In this document: piece after piece, positions 45,495 through 46,381 of the stretch | Layout: every line of letters begins with the position of its first letter | Position numbering within the stretch: position 1 is the first letter of the stretch | From: Candidatus Desulfobulbus rimicarensis | GTDB lineage: Bacteria; Desulfobacterota; Desulfobulbia; Desulfobulbales; Desulfobulbaceae | Direction of reading: 5' to 3' | DNA length: 46,381 nt | Assembly (NCBI GenBank): GCA_008633435.1 | Contig: RKSL01000079.1 | Coordinates: 1-46,381, forward strand | Program-made: the position numbers and the translations under genes | The notes under the pieces: generated by a model | Seen by the model: the letters and a program-made list of their open reading frames with translations, nothing else | Told to the model about the DNA's origin: nothing | Databases searched by the model: none

Positions 45495-46381
45495 ATGAAA
45501 CAAGCGGAAATAAATTATTGGATATCTGCTATGCTGGCAAAGCATGAGCGGGTATCTGACTTAAATATTACTGTGGGAAAAACCCTCCAGGTTGAAAGTG
45601 ACGGCCAGCTTGTTGGCGTTGATGTGGTGCCGCCGGTTACAGAGCTGACACCGTTTCAGACGGAAGTCTTTGCGCTCAATCTGATAGGCGGGAATCGTCG
45701 TTTACTCCATGACTTGATAACAACCGGTTCCTGCGATCTCTCGTATTCCCTGGAAGATAGAGTCAGATTCAGGGTTAATGTTTTTACTCAAAAAGGCTAT
45801 TTTACCACTGTTCTGCGAAAGCTGGAAACGAAAATACCGTCCATCAGTGGTTTTCAGTTTCCTGACGCTTTTGGAAAGATGGCTCGGGATGTAAACGGAC
45901 TCATTCTTTTTACAGGAGCTACAGGATCGGGAAAGACAACATCCATGGCCGCAATATTAAACCGTATTAATCAGGAGCGCGCTGTTCATATTGTAACCCT
46001 GGAAGATCCTATTGAGTATATTCATCCGCATAAAAAAGCGACGTTTAATCAGCGTGAGATGGGTGATGATTTTGATACCTTTGCCACAGGGCTTCGGGCT
46101 GCATTGCGGCAGGCTCCCAAGGTGATTTTAGTAGGTGAGATTCGTGACCGGGAGACCTTGGAAATTGCTCTCACAGCCTCGGAAACAGGGCATGTTGTCT
46201 TCTCTACCCTGCATACAATTGATGCGGGACAGACGGTTAACCGTATTCTGGGTATGTTTGACCAGGAGGAACAACCACAGATTCGTAACCGCCTTGCCGA
46301 TACCCTGCGTTGGGTAGTCAGTCAGCGCCTTTTGCCTCGCATCGGGAGGGGGAGGGTTGCGGCCATGGAAATCCTGTGTAC
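45495..46381 (+). CDS. pilT: PilT/PilU-family type IV pilus retraction ATPase, truncated by the window
   Basis: The first 295 residues are visible and the frame is open to the right edge. Walker A GATGSGKTTS and the Asp box TLEDPIEYIH are followed by the Walker B region VILVGEIRDRETLEIALTASETGH with the conserved GEIRD, and the His box STLHT. The N-terminal part (SDLNITVGKTLQ) is more diverged than in typical PilT, so PilU or another PilT-like ATPase is possible. It would power pilus retraction at the inner membrane. GGGAGAG precedes the ATG. Confidence 0.85.
   Translation, partial: MKQAEINYWISAMLAKHERVSDLNITVGKTLQVESDGQLVGVDVVPPVTELTPFQTEVFALNLIGGNRRLLHDLITTGSCDLSYSLEDRVRFRVNVFTQKGYFTTVLRKLETKIPSISGFQFPDAFGKMARDVNGLILFTGATGSGKTTSMAAILNRINQERAVHIVTLEDPIEYIHPHKKATFNQREMGDDFDTFATGLRAALRQAPKVILVGEIRDRETLEIALTASETGHVVFSTLHTIDAGQTVNRILGMFDQEEQPQIRNRLADTLRWVVSQRLLPRIGRGRVAAMEILC

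Overview
The window looks like a chromosome segment of a Gram-negative, probably anaerobic, Desulfobacterota bacterium, with the Desulfobulbales (Desulfotalea/Desulfocapsa-like) as the best guess. The reasons are a mid-GC sequence, an F1Fo ATP synthase operon of the form b'-b-delta-alpha-gamma-beta-epsilon with no a or c genes, an acetate module (Acs, DUF294/CBS protein, DnaQ-like exonuclease, DUF4212 and a solute:sodium symporter) and an oleABCD hydrocarbon cluster. The taxonomic placement is inferred from gene content and was not tested by search.

Layout. 1-2205 holds a diverged repeat, an EamA exporter gene, an apparently intact IS200/IS605-type element and a 161-bp MITE with terminal inverted repeats and target duplications. 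2206-12078, all on the minus strand, holds a large STAND/BTAD regulator, a DUF2892 protein, an arsR-type regulator with an MMPL/RND exporter, a LolA-like protein and a putative beta-barrel, and two small membrane proteins of unknown function. 12353-20969 is the acetate/energy block, plus a cysteine-less rhodanese and an isochorismatase-like hydrolase. A second MITE copy (21003-21162) lies just upstream of alaS.

21209-35436 is the most interesting part: fourteen annotated genes plus one possible small ORF, all on the plus strand and closely spaced. alaS overlaps a FabF-like ketosynthase by ATGA. Then come a dedicated ACP, two CrtI-like FAD oxidoreductases, FabG-, FabZ- and FabI-like enzymes, a YkvA protein, and oleA, oleB, oleC and oleD. 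Read together, this is a private ACP-bound fatty-acid cycle with two candidate acyl desaturases or saturases, feeding head-to-head Claisen condensation (OleA), ketone reduction (OleD), beta-lactone formation (OleC) and decarboxylation (OleB) to a very-long-chain olefin. The enzyme steps of OleABCD are established. The coupling to a private fatty-acid/desaturation module, and the nature of the product, are inference.

35823-41965 is the ATP synthase operon, closed by a strong terminator. A homotetrameric-type glutamate synthase gene (gltA) and ilvD converge on a long inverted repeat. A PilT-family ATPase gene starts at 45495 and runs off the right edge. No rRNA, tRNA or CRISPR array was seen.
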